Made by a program: the position numbers and the translations under genes
Notes under the pieces: generated by a model
The model's input: only the letters and a program-made list of their open reading frames with translations
Database searches by the model: none
Told to the model about the DNA's origin: nothing
Part shown: positions 11,723 through 23,600 of the stretch, in pieces
Layout of the letters: every line of letters starts with the position of its first letter
Numbering within the stretch: the stretch's first letter is position 1
Assembly (NCBI GenBank): GCA_948567375.1
Contig: OX419762.1
Span: 43,505,034 to 43,569,033, forward strand
Length of the DNA: 64,000 nt
Reading direction: 5' to 3'
Source of the DNA: Lunularia cruciata
Taxonomy: Eukaryota > Streptophyta > Marchantiopsida > Lunulariales > Lunulariaceae

Positions 11723-14700
11723 ATGACAAGAGAAGGCAAACAAGTTGCTCCAGGATCCCCAAGATCGTGGATTTCAGGTTTCTGTCAAGGTGACAAGGGG
11801 GCAGAAGCGCCCATCAGGTATAAAATCCTTAGTCAGGGTCTGACCACTGATTCGATCTGCCATATGGCTGCATGTGGCAAATTGTACTAGGGAATCTGGA
11901 GTGAAAACCCAACGCAGGCCGAACGAATGGTTAGACCTACATTCCATATTGAGGGTTTAGGGTTTAGAGACATTCTGGGGCGAGTCGCCCAAATTGCTGC
12001 TATATCTACACTCCATTTCAAAGCGGAGTCATAGGGTCAACAGTTTCAGCTTGCAGTTTAGTTCGTACGCGAACAACCGCGCAGTTCTTATTTGCAGTTC
12101 TTATTTTAAGCCTTGAAGAGGCGCCTTGTGAAAGGTAGTTTTTCATCGCAGCATCCAATCATCACTGATACTACACCCTTCTGATCAGCTGAACCTAAAG
12201 CAGATCTGACAGTGACCACTGAGCCTGACCTGAAGCACGAGCACCCTTAATTCTTACCTCTAACTGTGATCGTGTATTTAGTACCGTGATTTTTGTATGG
12301 ATTACGTTCACAGTCAGTTCCCTTGTATCAGCAGCTTTTAGCTTCCTCATACCTACAGGGATTCATTAAAGTTCGTTGTTACTCCGATGATCGAAACCTC
12401 TTTCTCAGCCCTAGGATTCCAGTTTCCTGCTACTAACATGATTCCATCAGACAAAATCCGCCGAAGATCCCGAACAAACACCCGAGTATTCTGCAGCAAG
12501 TAAGTGGAGATGAATGGTCAATTCGAGGTCAAACCAGTACCCAAGGCGAGGAACCCATTGCAGCTGAGTCTGGTGCAGCAGCCCTAGCTGCTGGGTCCCC
12601 TCCCGGTGAAATCGACCGACCAAGAAATATGTCATTCGATCCACAAACTGACACACTTCTTCGAGGCATTCAAGAAGTGAGGAAAAGGCCCCCTCCAACG
12701 AACCTGTCTGATTCCTCTTCTTCATCTGGATCGGAACACAATCAGACCACAGATCTTATGCACCTGGCTAAATTGGAGGTCTGCAAGAGGCAACTCTTGT
12801 GGCACCGGGGTGAGTATGTGCAGCATCCAGGTTGCAGGCCTGAACTGGAAATTCTAAATGCCGTTGAAGATGAAGCCAACTATATAGTTCGCACGATGGT
12901 CGGCAAGGGCAAAATTCTCAAGTTGGATTCCTTATCGATTGATCATCACAATTTGTTCCCCGATGAAGAATTGGCGAGAGAAGTTTCAAACTACGTAGTG
13001 GTGTACAAGGTAAACTAAACAAACCCTGAACAAACCTCCAGTTCCCCCGACCTTTACTGAGTGCCAAAGCCCATGAATGGGGCCGTTCAAAGATTTCCAT
13101 TTGATTTTCTTTCGGACGATATTCTTCTGTTATCGAGGATTTTTGGTAACCAAGTGCACTCTAAAAGTTTGTCCAGTCTCAAACACTTTTAGATTTGTTT
13201 TAACAATGATATCGCCCTCACACATGTTCGTTCCCACACCATGGGAGTGCATAATCTGCGATGACAATATTATAAAATAGAAGTCTAAGTCTTAGGTGCT
13301 GAGTCTTGCTCATTATATGAATCAAAGAATAGGGTCGGGTTGCTGCGTTTTTCTCCAACAAAAACCAAAACAGTACACTCTTGAACTGTTTCAAGATTGT
13401 AAAGTAAAGATTCAATCAATGTGGACAATCAACCAATACATAATTTGTATTAGTAGTAAAATACTATGTTTAGAATCTCCCTCCTCCTCTTTAATACAGA
13501 AAGTTTCCAACCTAGTTCATAACCTCCCTATTTCAAACATGATTTAATTTGTCAAATTTGTAATGCATGTTAATTACAGTCTTTCTGGAGAGCCATACCT
13601 GTTCATGTTACAACAAGGTGTACAGGAACGACCCATGCCTTCGAATGCTGCTGGGGACAACATTTTGGGAAGCTGGCCGCATTGCCTCCACAGCAGGACA
13701 ACATCAGAGAATTCCAAATGTTCAAGAAGCTAAGAATTGTACCAAATTTAACTCTCCCTTACTTCAGTACGTCACCTAGCTCCGTAGAAACAAACATACT
13801 GAAAACAAACTCGATTTTTATCCAAAATAGGCATTGATTTAAATATGTACTACTTAGTTCTACGTTTATCATACTGGTCGACTCTGTTAAGCCCTTCCGT
13901 CAACATTATGGGTCTTACTTTGAAATGATAGATTATTTTCAGAGACGAGGTGATATCTCGCCATTTCGAGGACAAACCTGTGGAAAATAGATATAGATGT
14001 ATAGTATTAAAAGAATTGGACATTAGCGATTTGTGAGAGGTCGTAAAATTTGACAAACATATACAGGTCTTAAATTCAGGTCTATATATTCTAATGAAGA
14101 TAACATGATTCTTTTATGTAAGAGTTATAGAACCCTTACACTGAACTATCGTCTTGTATGATCGCTAATTGTATGTGCACTGGACTCAACAACCCTCCAG
14201 GATATCACTGGGAGTGTTGAAAAGTACATGCAGAATTCACGAATCGATACTATCAGCGGCTTTCCAAACCATTGTAAAGAAATCCTGTGGTAAATCCTCA
14301 TCTAATATTCGAACACCCTCCAATCACATTGAAAATGCTAATGAATGCAAAGCAAGGATGATCCTTTGATGATTGTGGGGATGTCTTTGAAAACAAGGAT
14401 CCTGCACTGTATGCATTTCATATCTCCGCAGTAGTACAGCAGAAACCCAACTTAAGGGGTGAACGGTAGACTAAACAACCTGTTTGTCCTTAAACTTTAT
14501 TTTATTATTTGAGGGAAGTGGATTTGGTGTTGGTAGGCGAGAGTATAACTAACGGAGATTGTTTTAGGTGATACTGGTTTTCCTGTTTGGAACCAACAGT
14601 AAAAAAGTGTCTTGTAATTGATTAAGGGATTTCATGATGAGCGACTTCGACACATATGGGGGAACAAGAATCCCAACACCTGAGGAAGTAGAATCCTTAC

Positions 14701-17700
14701 GTCGAGAAACTGGACTCTTAGCCAAAACAGTAAGTGTGTCAGTGTAAATCTCAACAATTAACCAACTCTTAGTCGGGAAGTTCCTGACTCAAGAGTTGGT
14801 GCTAAACAAAGCCACTTCTATGACAATCCATGGCAGTAGCGAATGAATTCTCGATCCTGATAATCACGAATGTGTCGTTTATCATTTTGTGCCACCATGT
14901 TTTAGTCAACGACAAACTGAGAAGACTAGACCTATGGTAACGTTGAGTTGTCTCCATGACCTTGAGGAAAAGTATTAGGCGATGAACCATGACGATTACT
15001 GCTAATCTGAATTGAATGAGCAACGTTTCAGATAGATACATATTTCTCTCAAGCTGCCGTTGCCAATCCTCAAACAAGAATGCCAGATCATCCCGATTCT
15101 ATCTACGACATGCAGAAGAGGCACGCTGTCATTTTAGAGTAAGTGCCGAAGTATTCATCTGTAAATGGTCAGCTGGTAATCCTTACACTGAAGTTCAACG
15201 AGAAATCTCACCGCTCATCACCGAGATCACACTTCGTAATCGAATTCGTCGCAAATAATTAGCTCTGTTGTATATAAAACATACGATTGAATTGGAAAAT
15301 TATGGATATGAACTGTTATGACTGATGTCATCTACAGGAGTGATGTATCAAAGCAATCAATCAAAAGACTGCAGCAGTTTGATACATTCTAGTGAAAATG
15401 CTTAAATTACGTGATAGACAAACGTTTCTTTGATACTTTAACCTAATTTGGTTCCTGTCCCAACTTCAGGAACTTTGCACTTTCTAATCTTGCTTCGACA
15501 ACGAGTGTACAACCACTAGATCGGAAATCTTTGAAAGAGGCACTGCAGGATACCATGACCTCATCAGAGGTAGATTACTTCTCCTTCGTCTTTTCTAGAA
15601 GTTCGTTTTCGTTAGGCGGAATATACGCAATGGCACCGAAGTAACTTCTAAGCTTCTAAAGGTATTCAAAGAAGTCCAATGTAGCTTGTTAATAGAAGTG
15701 CCTTACAATAGTTAAACTGGAAGGAAGGATTCATCTGGAGGTTTGATGCAGATTAATAAATGGGTTTCTACTTGGAGATCCCGGCACAGGCTTAACATCG
15801 ATCTGATTAAGGAGTTCAACCTCAGACCTTTAGATGCAAACAACCCATTATTGAGTCGGCGTTCCGGGAAGAGCATAGGAAAACAGAGGAAGCTTGCTGA
15901 TTCTCTACTTGAGCTAAGGGAGGAAAACCCAGAGTTGGATGCCCAGTTCAATATAAATGTGAAAGCTGCAAGCTGGACAAAATCCACTCAACAGCACCTA
16001 GCCACTGCTCAAATATCCCCTCGACAGCAGATTGGAGATGAAGATAATATTGAAGAAAGACTTCAGGTGTCTTGGCCTGAGATAATGGCACTGAGTTCAG
16101 ATCCTGAATCCGAGAATGACATAATGGATCTTTCGGGTTTTAACGTGCTTAGTCTAGAGGCAAACAGTCCTGCACATGATGTGGGAATTAGCGTGGAAAT
16201 GGAATTTAAGGAAGACCAGGAACCCATGGAATTGGAGAATGAACCCGTACATGAGGTAGAATTGTTACACGAGGATACCTTACCGCCGGCCACTCTGGCA
16301 GGACCAATCATCCCAGGAGGACCCGGAGATCCTCATGCAAAACCAGAAACTCAACCACCCTCACAATTTCGAGGGAAGACTGAATCGTCTCGGGGTGCAC
16401 CGGACAAGATTAATAACCAAAAGAGGCAGAAATTGGATGTGACGCATGCTCTTAGTGCAGAACAAACGTCTAGCAGCTCAGGTGCGACGTCTAAGGATCT
16501 GGGTCATGCGAAGAAGGAAGCAAATGTAGAGAATAGGGGGTCAAGTCCACCCCAGGGACAGAGCGTCTCTAGATCTTCACCTCAGCCCCCTCGACGTACG
16601 AGGTCCAGCCATAATCGATCTTTTGATTCTGGAGATCCGACAACCTTCAGACCCAGCCCTTTAAAGAGAAATAGTCGAGATGAAACTGCACCTCAGGAAG
16701 ACCTTCATCCTCCTGACGCAGCAATTGGCTTAGACCTGCCGTTGGATCCTAAAGTAGATAACATTTCTTGGACACCACCAACCGCTTCTGCAAATCACGT
16801 ACAAGATGTAGAAAAATGGATGATTGAATTAATCGAACCGGAACCCCCAGGAGTGAACCAGCCTGTGGATCCACAGATTTCCGGAGGTTCCCAAGGTGCT
16901 GGGAAATGGGATTTTTCTCAATTTGTGTTGGGTGAGATCGCTAGAAGAAGTAATGAACGCAATCCTTCGCCCGTAAGTTGGGAGTTTCAGCTTCAAGGTA
17001 GTGACGAAAAGATTGAGGGTGTTGAAGAAAGGCAAGAATCCAGCCTCGGTCTGAGGGGTTTTCTTGACGACCAACCGGAACCATACGCATCTTTGGGCTC
17101 TCATGATCCATATGCACCAGCAATGGCCCCCCGAAGAGTGCAAGTAGACCTAGCTCCTATAAATCCCCAGAATGTTCAGTTAGAAGCAGGAAGGTTAGGT
17201 GTGCCAGACCTTGGGCAGCAGCATTCTTGTCCAAATCAGCACATGGATATGGCGGGTTTGGACATCGATATTTTTGATCCAAGATCTCCGGACTTTCGCC
17301 CAGCAGCTTCACAGTTGTCTGTCAAGGACATAAGCAAGGAACCACAGATCGGAAACATGAACCCCCAAAATTTGCTAGACAGGATAGTTACAGACGCTGA
17401 CACATTGAAAGAACTTCTAGCAGAGGTCATGGTTGATAGCTTTTTTGGGCAAATGTTGGTGACCGTTGTAGTTCCAGATGACCCAGATTTTGACACCATG
17501 CCGCCTCTGTACTTAAGGGCTGATCGTACACCAAGATATACCAGACAACATCCTTCTCTCATGGACGATGCCACTTCCGCCAAGCAGCCAACCCCTCCTG
17601 AATCCCCAAGACAATCACCCGATCGAGATCGTGTAGTTGATCCAGCCGCGTCAAGTGTTTCTTTTGGCATACCCTTACCCAAAGATTCTACTTCTTCACA

Positions 17701-18763
17701 TGATCAAAGACGAGAAGATCCACTCTTGAGTAGCCCAGAGCATAGAGGTGCTGAAGTATCCAACAGCATGAAAGATGGCGGAAAACCACGTGATGTAATC
17801 AAGTCACAGAATCGGGTGCCAGACTTGATGGGCTCTACATGTAATACTGAAACTTTACTCCCAGAGGCTACTTATATGAACAAGTCCCCCGCCTTACATC
17901 TGCATCCAGTCACTAGTCCATCAGACTTAGCCTCAATTCCTGTCACTCAAACCAAGATGACCCGAGGAGGTTACACAGACGTAAGTGATGTCTATATACC
18001 TCCTGATTTAATCAAAACCTTCGAAGATAATGGTGTACTCAGCCAGGCAACCCCTGTTCCAGGCAAACTAACAAAACTCATAGATATAAATCCTGACGGG
18101 GAACCAGGGTCTCCAAAGCTCGATGTTTACTTTGATAAATGGGTTTTCGGTTCTAACTTGTTGACTGATGTATATAAAGAAGTCGACAGCCGGGTCAAAT
18201 CTCCGGAGAAAATGGTGAAGTCCATGGACAATGTGTGGCATATTGCTGATACTTTGAAAGAACGCATTTTGAGAACAACAAGCAGTGGTAGCGGTCGTGC
18301 TCTGGATAAGACCAGTTCTCCGGTAGAGCAGGGTCAAGGTTGTGCTGGGAGTCCTCTTGCTAGCAGCTTACGTGCGCAAGAGGTCGAACCGACGATCGTA
18401 GCTCCTCAACATCTGTCTCTGACAGATCAAACAGAATCGGCTTCTCAATCCAAAGGGAGATCTTCCAGTGCCAAATCAAGAACAGCATTCAGCGCTCCTG
18501 TATCTCCCAAACGTCCAAGATCTTCTGAACCTCCTCGGAACCCAAAGATGAAAAGAGAGCCTTCTCCAGATGAATCAAGTATGGTTCCAAGAACTGATCC
18601 TGAGAAGACTGCTAAGTTTTTGTTAGCCAAATTTGAAAAGTCAATTGAATTATCCAAGAGAGAGTTAGATGAGTCAGTTGCAGAACTGGCAGAAGAAATG
18701 GAGCAGGGTTTAAGGCATGATAAGATGCCTGTTGCTGGTGCTAAACCCTCAATTTCGGAATGA
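11723..18763 (+). CDS. Gene B: eight-exon gene of an unrecognised family, about 1402 aa
   Basis: Exons: 11723-11817, 12451-13009, 13580-13738, 14201-14289, 14642-14729, 15032-15138, 15470-15569, 15752-18763. Every junction has GT/AG, phases match gene C at all seven introns, and the joined length is an exact multiple of three. Exon 2 carries SFDPQTDTLL, then KRQLLWHRG and HPGCR. Exon 3 starts FWRAIP, with ECCW and a terminal EFQMFKKLRI. Exon 4 ends FPNHCKEIL. Exon 6 has RMPDHPDSIYD. Exon 8 encodes about 1003 residues (400-1402), rich in Pro, Ser, Asp and Glu. It has conserved islands: NLRPL near its start, the SSLGLR motif, IVTDADTLKELLAEVMVDSFFG, LRADRTPRY, MDDATSA, GVLSQATPVPG and VKSPEKMVKSMD. 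A predicted C-terminal helix runs FLLAKFEKSIELSKRELDE. No signal peptide or membrane segment is seen. I infer a structured N-terminal domain on a long disordered scaffold. Family and function are unknown. Confidence 0.78.
11953..11968 (+). other. Short TTTAGGG telomere-type motif in intron 1 of gene B
   Basis: GGGTTTAGGGTTTAGA is about two units of the plant telomere repeat. It could be an interstitial telomere trace or a telo-box regulatory element. At this length chance is also possible. Confidence 0.4.
14761..14800. repeat. Imperfect hairpin in intron 5 of gene B
   Basis: ACCAACTCTT at 14,761 pairs with AAGAGTTGGT ending about 14,800. A second stem inside it (AGTC...GACT) leaves a small GGGAAGTTCC interior. 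It is absent at the matching place in gene C. It may be a small insertion or an RNA stem-loop. Confidence 0.5.
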
Positions 18764-19291
18764 CCTCAAGTAAGGGCTAATTCATACCGAAGGGTGTATT
18801 CTATTTGTTTATCCGGACCTAGAGTCGGGAACAACAGTTGTCTTTCACGATCTTTTGAGTTTGAATTCACCGCAAGAGTACTCTCAGACTGATAAGAGGT
18901 TGTTAAATCACTTGGAGTTGAGATATGAGCAGCGAGCTACATCCGAAGGTTTTGAAGGTTGCTGAGGGTTTAAGATGGTCAGTTGCGTCTAGAAGGTCAT
19001 TATCGAAGACATAAGAATGCGTCTATCAAGTCGGGACTTATCTGGACTCACGAGTGGGAGACTAGCATTTACAGTATTCCTTCCATTGGCAAAGGTCCTG
19101 CCAATTTTCCTCAAAATCTAAACTAGTGTGAATAGTAAATCCAAGCAAGTGTTAAATGAAAAGTCCCTGTTACTTCGGACATAATAAACTCTGACAGCTT
19201 CTGATCTACAATTCAACATCGAACTTCGAAAGCGATATCTGAACCGAGGATGGTAATCCGGAAGTAAGTGCGTTCATGATAAAATATCCCG

Positions 19292-19480
19292 ATGAATGCG
19301 AAAATTCCAATTCCTTTAATTGATGAAATCAGAAAAGAATTGCACAATCTGGAGCATGATCAGTTTTGGTCGCCTGCTATAGTATCAAGATACCACATTA
19401 TTAGCGTTCTTATATCGAAACAGACCAAAGCAAACCAGCATGGTCATGTCGCTTCAAGATTTTTTCCAGAGATGCCATAG
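19292..19480 (+). other. Open frame upstream of gene C, partly similar to DNA upstream of gene B
   Basis: A 62-codon frame ends at TAG. Its last third aligns with 10,800-10,895 upstream of gene B (I-S-x-V-L-x-x-K then HVAS, in the same frame). In another frame the two copies share CRF-x-IF-x-x-D. Sequence similarity is therefore clear, but the reading frame that is really used is not. It belongs to the duplicated unit and may be an exon, a 5' untranslated region or promoter DNA. Confidence 0.3.
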
Positions 19481-19564
19481 GAGAGATTTGGTCAGACTGA
19501 ATTCTATCTCTCCTGATTCAAATTTGATAGCCGGCATGGATCTTGATGTGAGGCTTGTTTCCTG

Positions 19565-19760
19565 ATGGAAAGGGATTCTTTTGGCGTTATGTTTCCTTTC
19601 CCTCCAACGAGAATGCATCTGTGGGATTCGTTGTGGAGTCGACATCCTGATCGATTCCGCGTGGTGTAAACCTTGCGAAACCTGGGTTACTCAGTTGTGT
19701 TGTAAGTCAGAAGAACGAGGTAAACACAGCCTGCTTTCTCCATTGAGATTTTGAATAAAG
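19565..19760 (+). CDS. Two-exon coding block upstream of gene C
   Basis: Exon a, 19,565-19,663 (33 residues), starts ATG and ends LWDSLWSRHPDRFRV. The intron is 66 bp (19,664-19,729, GTGTAA...ACAG). Exon b, 19,730-19,760 (10 residues plus one base), ends AATAAAG|GTATGG. Start, intron position, end phase and the LWDxLWSRHPDR motif are shared with 10,980-11,188 upstream of gene B. The nucleotide differences fall largely in third positions of this frame. The downstream exon is not resolved. Confidence 0.45.
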
Positions 19761-19878
19761 GTATGGACGCACAAATATCTTTCACAGCCTCATGATCGAC
19801 TATCCGGAATGAATACATTGATCTCGAATTCTCACCGTGATGAATGGAGACCGATTGTACCGAACCCGATCATTTAAT

Positions 19879-19936
19879 GTTCGTTCGAATTCCTAGAGCA
19901 ACCCGATATCTGGTTGCTCTAGGAATTCGAAAGAAC
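19879..19936. repeat. 25-bp near-perfect inverted repeat (hairpin) with 8-nt loop
   Basis: Arms 19,879-19,903 and 19,912-19,936 are reverse complements at 24 of 25 positions; the core TTCGAATTCCTAGAGCAACC is perfect. The loop is CGATATCT. The hairpin lies between the upstream coding block and gene C, and no counterpart is seen at the matching place before gene B. It could be a stem-loop in a transcript, a protein-binding palindrome or a foldback insertion. Confidence 0.85.
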
Positions 19937-20076
19937 AAGTAACCGTGCCCTTAAATCTCTAAATTCGACAAATTTAGGTAACACGAATTGAAATGCAACT
20001 TCAATCACAGATGTTGCATCCATAAATACGCGTAGCCATTTATGAGATTGTTTAAATCGAGGACAACCGTAGTAAT

Positions 20077-20478
20077 ATGTCTTTAGGCACAGCAATTGCA
20101 TTTTGCATTTTTGAACATGAAGAGTGGGATGCACCTGTCCTTTGGCCAGCGTGCGCGGGCGGACTGAGAAGAAGCCAATCTAGAGATAAGGAGCCTTTCG
20201 AATTCGTAAGAAGCATATTTGCGCATTTTGCTCCTAAAACTTGCGTTCTTTTGCGTACTAATCTGATCATTAATTCCGGCATGGGCAAATCTCAGGGAAT
20301 AACTTTCCTTCCCTTCACTTACAGGAATGAGCCTATAGATTTGTTTCTAAGGTACTTTGATTTACAAACTTCACAAGTGGGTTTTCGACCTCGATTCCAA
20401 TGGTATTTCCGTGGAATTGATTTAAACCTTTCGGGGCGGAAACTGCTCAAATTGTCAAAAACCTACGGCCCCGATTGA
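20077..20478 (+). other. Unidentified 133-codon open frame upstream of gene C
   Basis: ATG at 20,077 to TGA at 20,476-20,478. The translation has ordinary amino-acid composition: an early AIAFCIFEHEEWD, a middle rich in Phe, and RFQWYFRGIDLNLSG near the end. It lies between the upstream block and exon 1 of gene C, where the unit with gene B is shorter and lacks it. It may be an insertion in unit C, a small gene or chance. No family is recognised. Confidence 0.3.
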
Positions 20479-20672
20479 TAGAAGTTTGAAGAAAGAAAAG
20501 GACATTCATGGTGAACACAACTGCGCGGTGGGATGTTCGCTCTCGGGCACAGGATAGATGCTTATGCAATCGTTAGGAACGAAAATGTCAGAATGTACAG
20601 AGGGATTCCTAAACCACGCAATTAACCAGCAATTAGAGCGCTCCCCTATTCAAGATCCTCAAGGTGAACACC

Positions 20673-23600
20673 ATGGTAAGAGCAGGTAAACAACAAGTTT
20701 CAGCGTCTGCAGGATCGAGCGAGGGAACCTGGGCAGATCGGTTTTGTGGAGGTTCTAAGCGAGTCGAAGTCACCCAACCCATCAGGTACACTGACACTTT
20801 GGTTAGCGTCTGCTCGCTGGTTCAGCATTCTCTGGTAGGCTGCATGCAGTAGATTGCACCATCGAATCTTAAAATAAAATCCAACGCAGTTTTAGCCTGA
20901 GAGCGAAAATCCAAATCTCCAGTCAAAATACAATTCAACGCAGTTAAAACTCATAGTCCACCGTCCTGCTTAGATGAACATTAAATATATCCGACACAGC
21001 TTAATGAACTGGACTCGAAGCAGGGGGGGAATAGTAGTACCTCGAGTCTTACCTCATACTCGGTTTATAAATTTACTACCGGGTTTGAGATTGTCATAGC
21101 GATCGATCAGGGCAACGAGTCACCTGCCCAGGATCTGTGCTCCCTGGTAAAAAAATTCCATCCAACCTAACATGATTCAATCAGAGGAGATGTGCCAGAG
21201 ACTCGAAGCACACCTAGTAGACATCCAGTTGAGAATCCAAGCAATAGAGAAACAAGCGCAGTAGGGACACAGGGAGAAGGTCGAGCTGTCCACGCACCAA
21301 CACAAGGTCACCTACCAGGAACGGATGCGCTCCGCCCCGCACCCGGCCGGGTTGCCGCAGCTCATGTCCCAACTGAGAGATCACCTTACAATCCACGTCC
21401 TCTTGGCCACGGTGCTAGTCCCACGCGACATCCATCTCCTAAAACACAACATGTCCAAGGACAAACATCTGCAGCATTATCAGTGGACAATTGGGTAGAA
21501 CCTTATGTCCCAATCCACGTACGTCCAGCTCCGGACACAGGTCTCGGGTATCCTCCTCCACCAAAATTTGATTTCCGGACTGTTATGTATGTGAACACTT
21601 CTCGAGGTGTCGAGGCTTCAAGTTCAATACTTCCTTCTCATCCGCATGTTGTCCCAGCTGCTACATCAAATGCTGTAGTCCCAGCTGCTACGCTACCTCT
21701 CATGGCCTCTCCTCGTACTACCGGTACTGGCCATACACAACGCACTGGTGCAGATAGAGCAAATGTGCAGACTCCCGCGCTGTCAAGATATCCTCCTGAC
21801 CAAGCAGGTCCCTCATCACGTCAAGGGCATCCGGACATCGTAGCGGATCCTAGTTCACGTGGCTTGAAAGCTGATGCATCGACACAAGTTGGGACATCTG
21901 GAGCTGGGCCCAGCCGACCAAGAGCTAGGTCTTTCGATCCGCAAACTGACACCCTTTTGAAGAACATTCACGAGACGAGAAAACGGGTCTGGTCCGGAAA
22001 CCTGTCTGATTCTGAGGAAGAGGAATCCGATGGAAACCAAGAAAGTGAAGCTCCTCTGGTATTGGCCAGGGATTTGAATGATCCAACTTTGACTGCCGCA
22101 GAACGTGAATTTGAAACGATCAAGCATCAGGCTAAGTTGGAGCTTTTCAAGAGGCAACTGTTGTGGCACCGAGGTCAGAATGTTCAGCACCCAAATTGCA
22201 GAAGTGACGTGGACATTTTTGATGCCGTGGAAAGAGAAACCGACTACTTACTCAAAGCAATGCTTGGTAAGGGAACAAAGAGGCATAGGCACCAGCCTCT
22301 TATGGACCCGAGTGTTCAAGTTCACCTTCCTGGTTTCGTCGCCGAGGATACGTTAACTAATCAATTACACACCTACATTAAGGTGTACAAGGTAATGCGG
22401 ATCCTTCTTCCGTTCAGTTCCTAAGTGTCAGCCTTGAACTATTTCCCTGGTGCTTCGAAGACGAAACCTCAAGAATCAAACTGACTGATCAAGAACTAAT
22501 CAAGAATCAAACTAAGTATTGTTTTCTGAATACTTGAATCGCAAGATACCTGCCAAAATACAAGGAGAATCCAATTATTGATAACTAACTGCATGCCTGG
22601 GGAATGCTTGGTTTAACTGAACCACTTGTCGATCTTCTTATTCGCAAGAGTTCGCCCGGATCGATAGAATAACCGTAATAGGACACAAGTCGGATTGACT
22701 CATATAGAATTTCTATCTAAGTGAGCTTTAAACCAAAACACTCCGAACTCCATCATATCAACCTTAAAGTGATTGTGGATTTAGCAAATGATATAGTTGA
22801 ACCAAATGATTGGGTGGGAGTCTCACAGAGATGTTAGAGAACGATAAACATTTGTATCCGAAGTTCTCGTGTTATCTCTACTCTACCTGCTCTGACGATT
22901 CTGAGAACTGAAAAACGACCATAGAGCTAATATTCGAACATACACGTACCAACATGTGATTGTTTGTTCTCATTCGCGAATTAAGTTACCTGTCTGTTGG
23001 CAGTGCTCTGTAACAGCGTCCAATCGTCAATCTTGTAAACTAACAAGATTGAAGATTTTCCTGCGTGTTCTTCGTGTACCGTACTCAGGCTTTTTGGAGA
23101 GCCATACCTCTCCACTTTAATTCAACGTGTACGGAAACCGACGACCCTGTCGAATGTTGCTGGGCAGCACATTTTGGGAAACTGGCAACGTTGCCTTCAG
23201 AAGAGGACGATGTCAGGGAATTTCAAATGTTCAAAAAACTGAGAATTGTATGTTTTTCTTCCGATTCAATTCGCAATTTTTCTGTCTACCAATTTCTATT
23301 AAGTAAACAGACTTCCAGTGGATCGAGTTCCGGGAACGTAAGAGCGCTTCGATATCAATTGTTGGCCTGTTAGACTAAAGCATCGACCATGTCATATTTC
23401 CTAGTGTAGGCACGATGTTAAGATCTCTTTCTGCATCAATATGAATTCGTCATTAGTAAAGCAATACGTATGAATTTACCTTGTCCATACCCTATCTGCT
23501 TGTACAAACTCTAAGTTCTGAAAGATGTATTTTCCATGCCCCTTGCACTCTAAATTGCAACTTAGATGTCATATCTTCAACATCCCAAATGGATGGTTGG

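Noticed and set aside
15712-15987. Minus-strand frame antisense to the start of exon 8 of gene B (the same shadow appears at 26,554-26,988 in C)
   Set aside because: It exists in both paralogues only because the plus strand is conserved coding sequence.
17236-17682. Minus-strand frame of 148 codons inside exon 8 of gene B
   Set aside because: It is the shadow of the plus-strand coding exon. The conserved blocks between B and C are in the plus frame.
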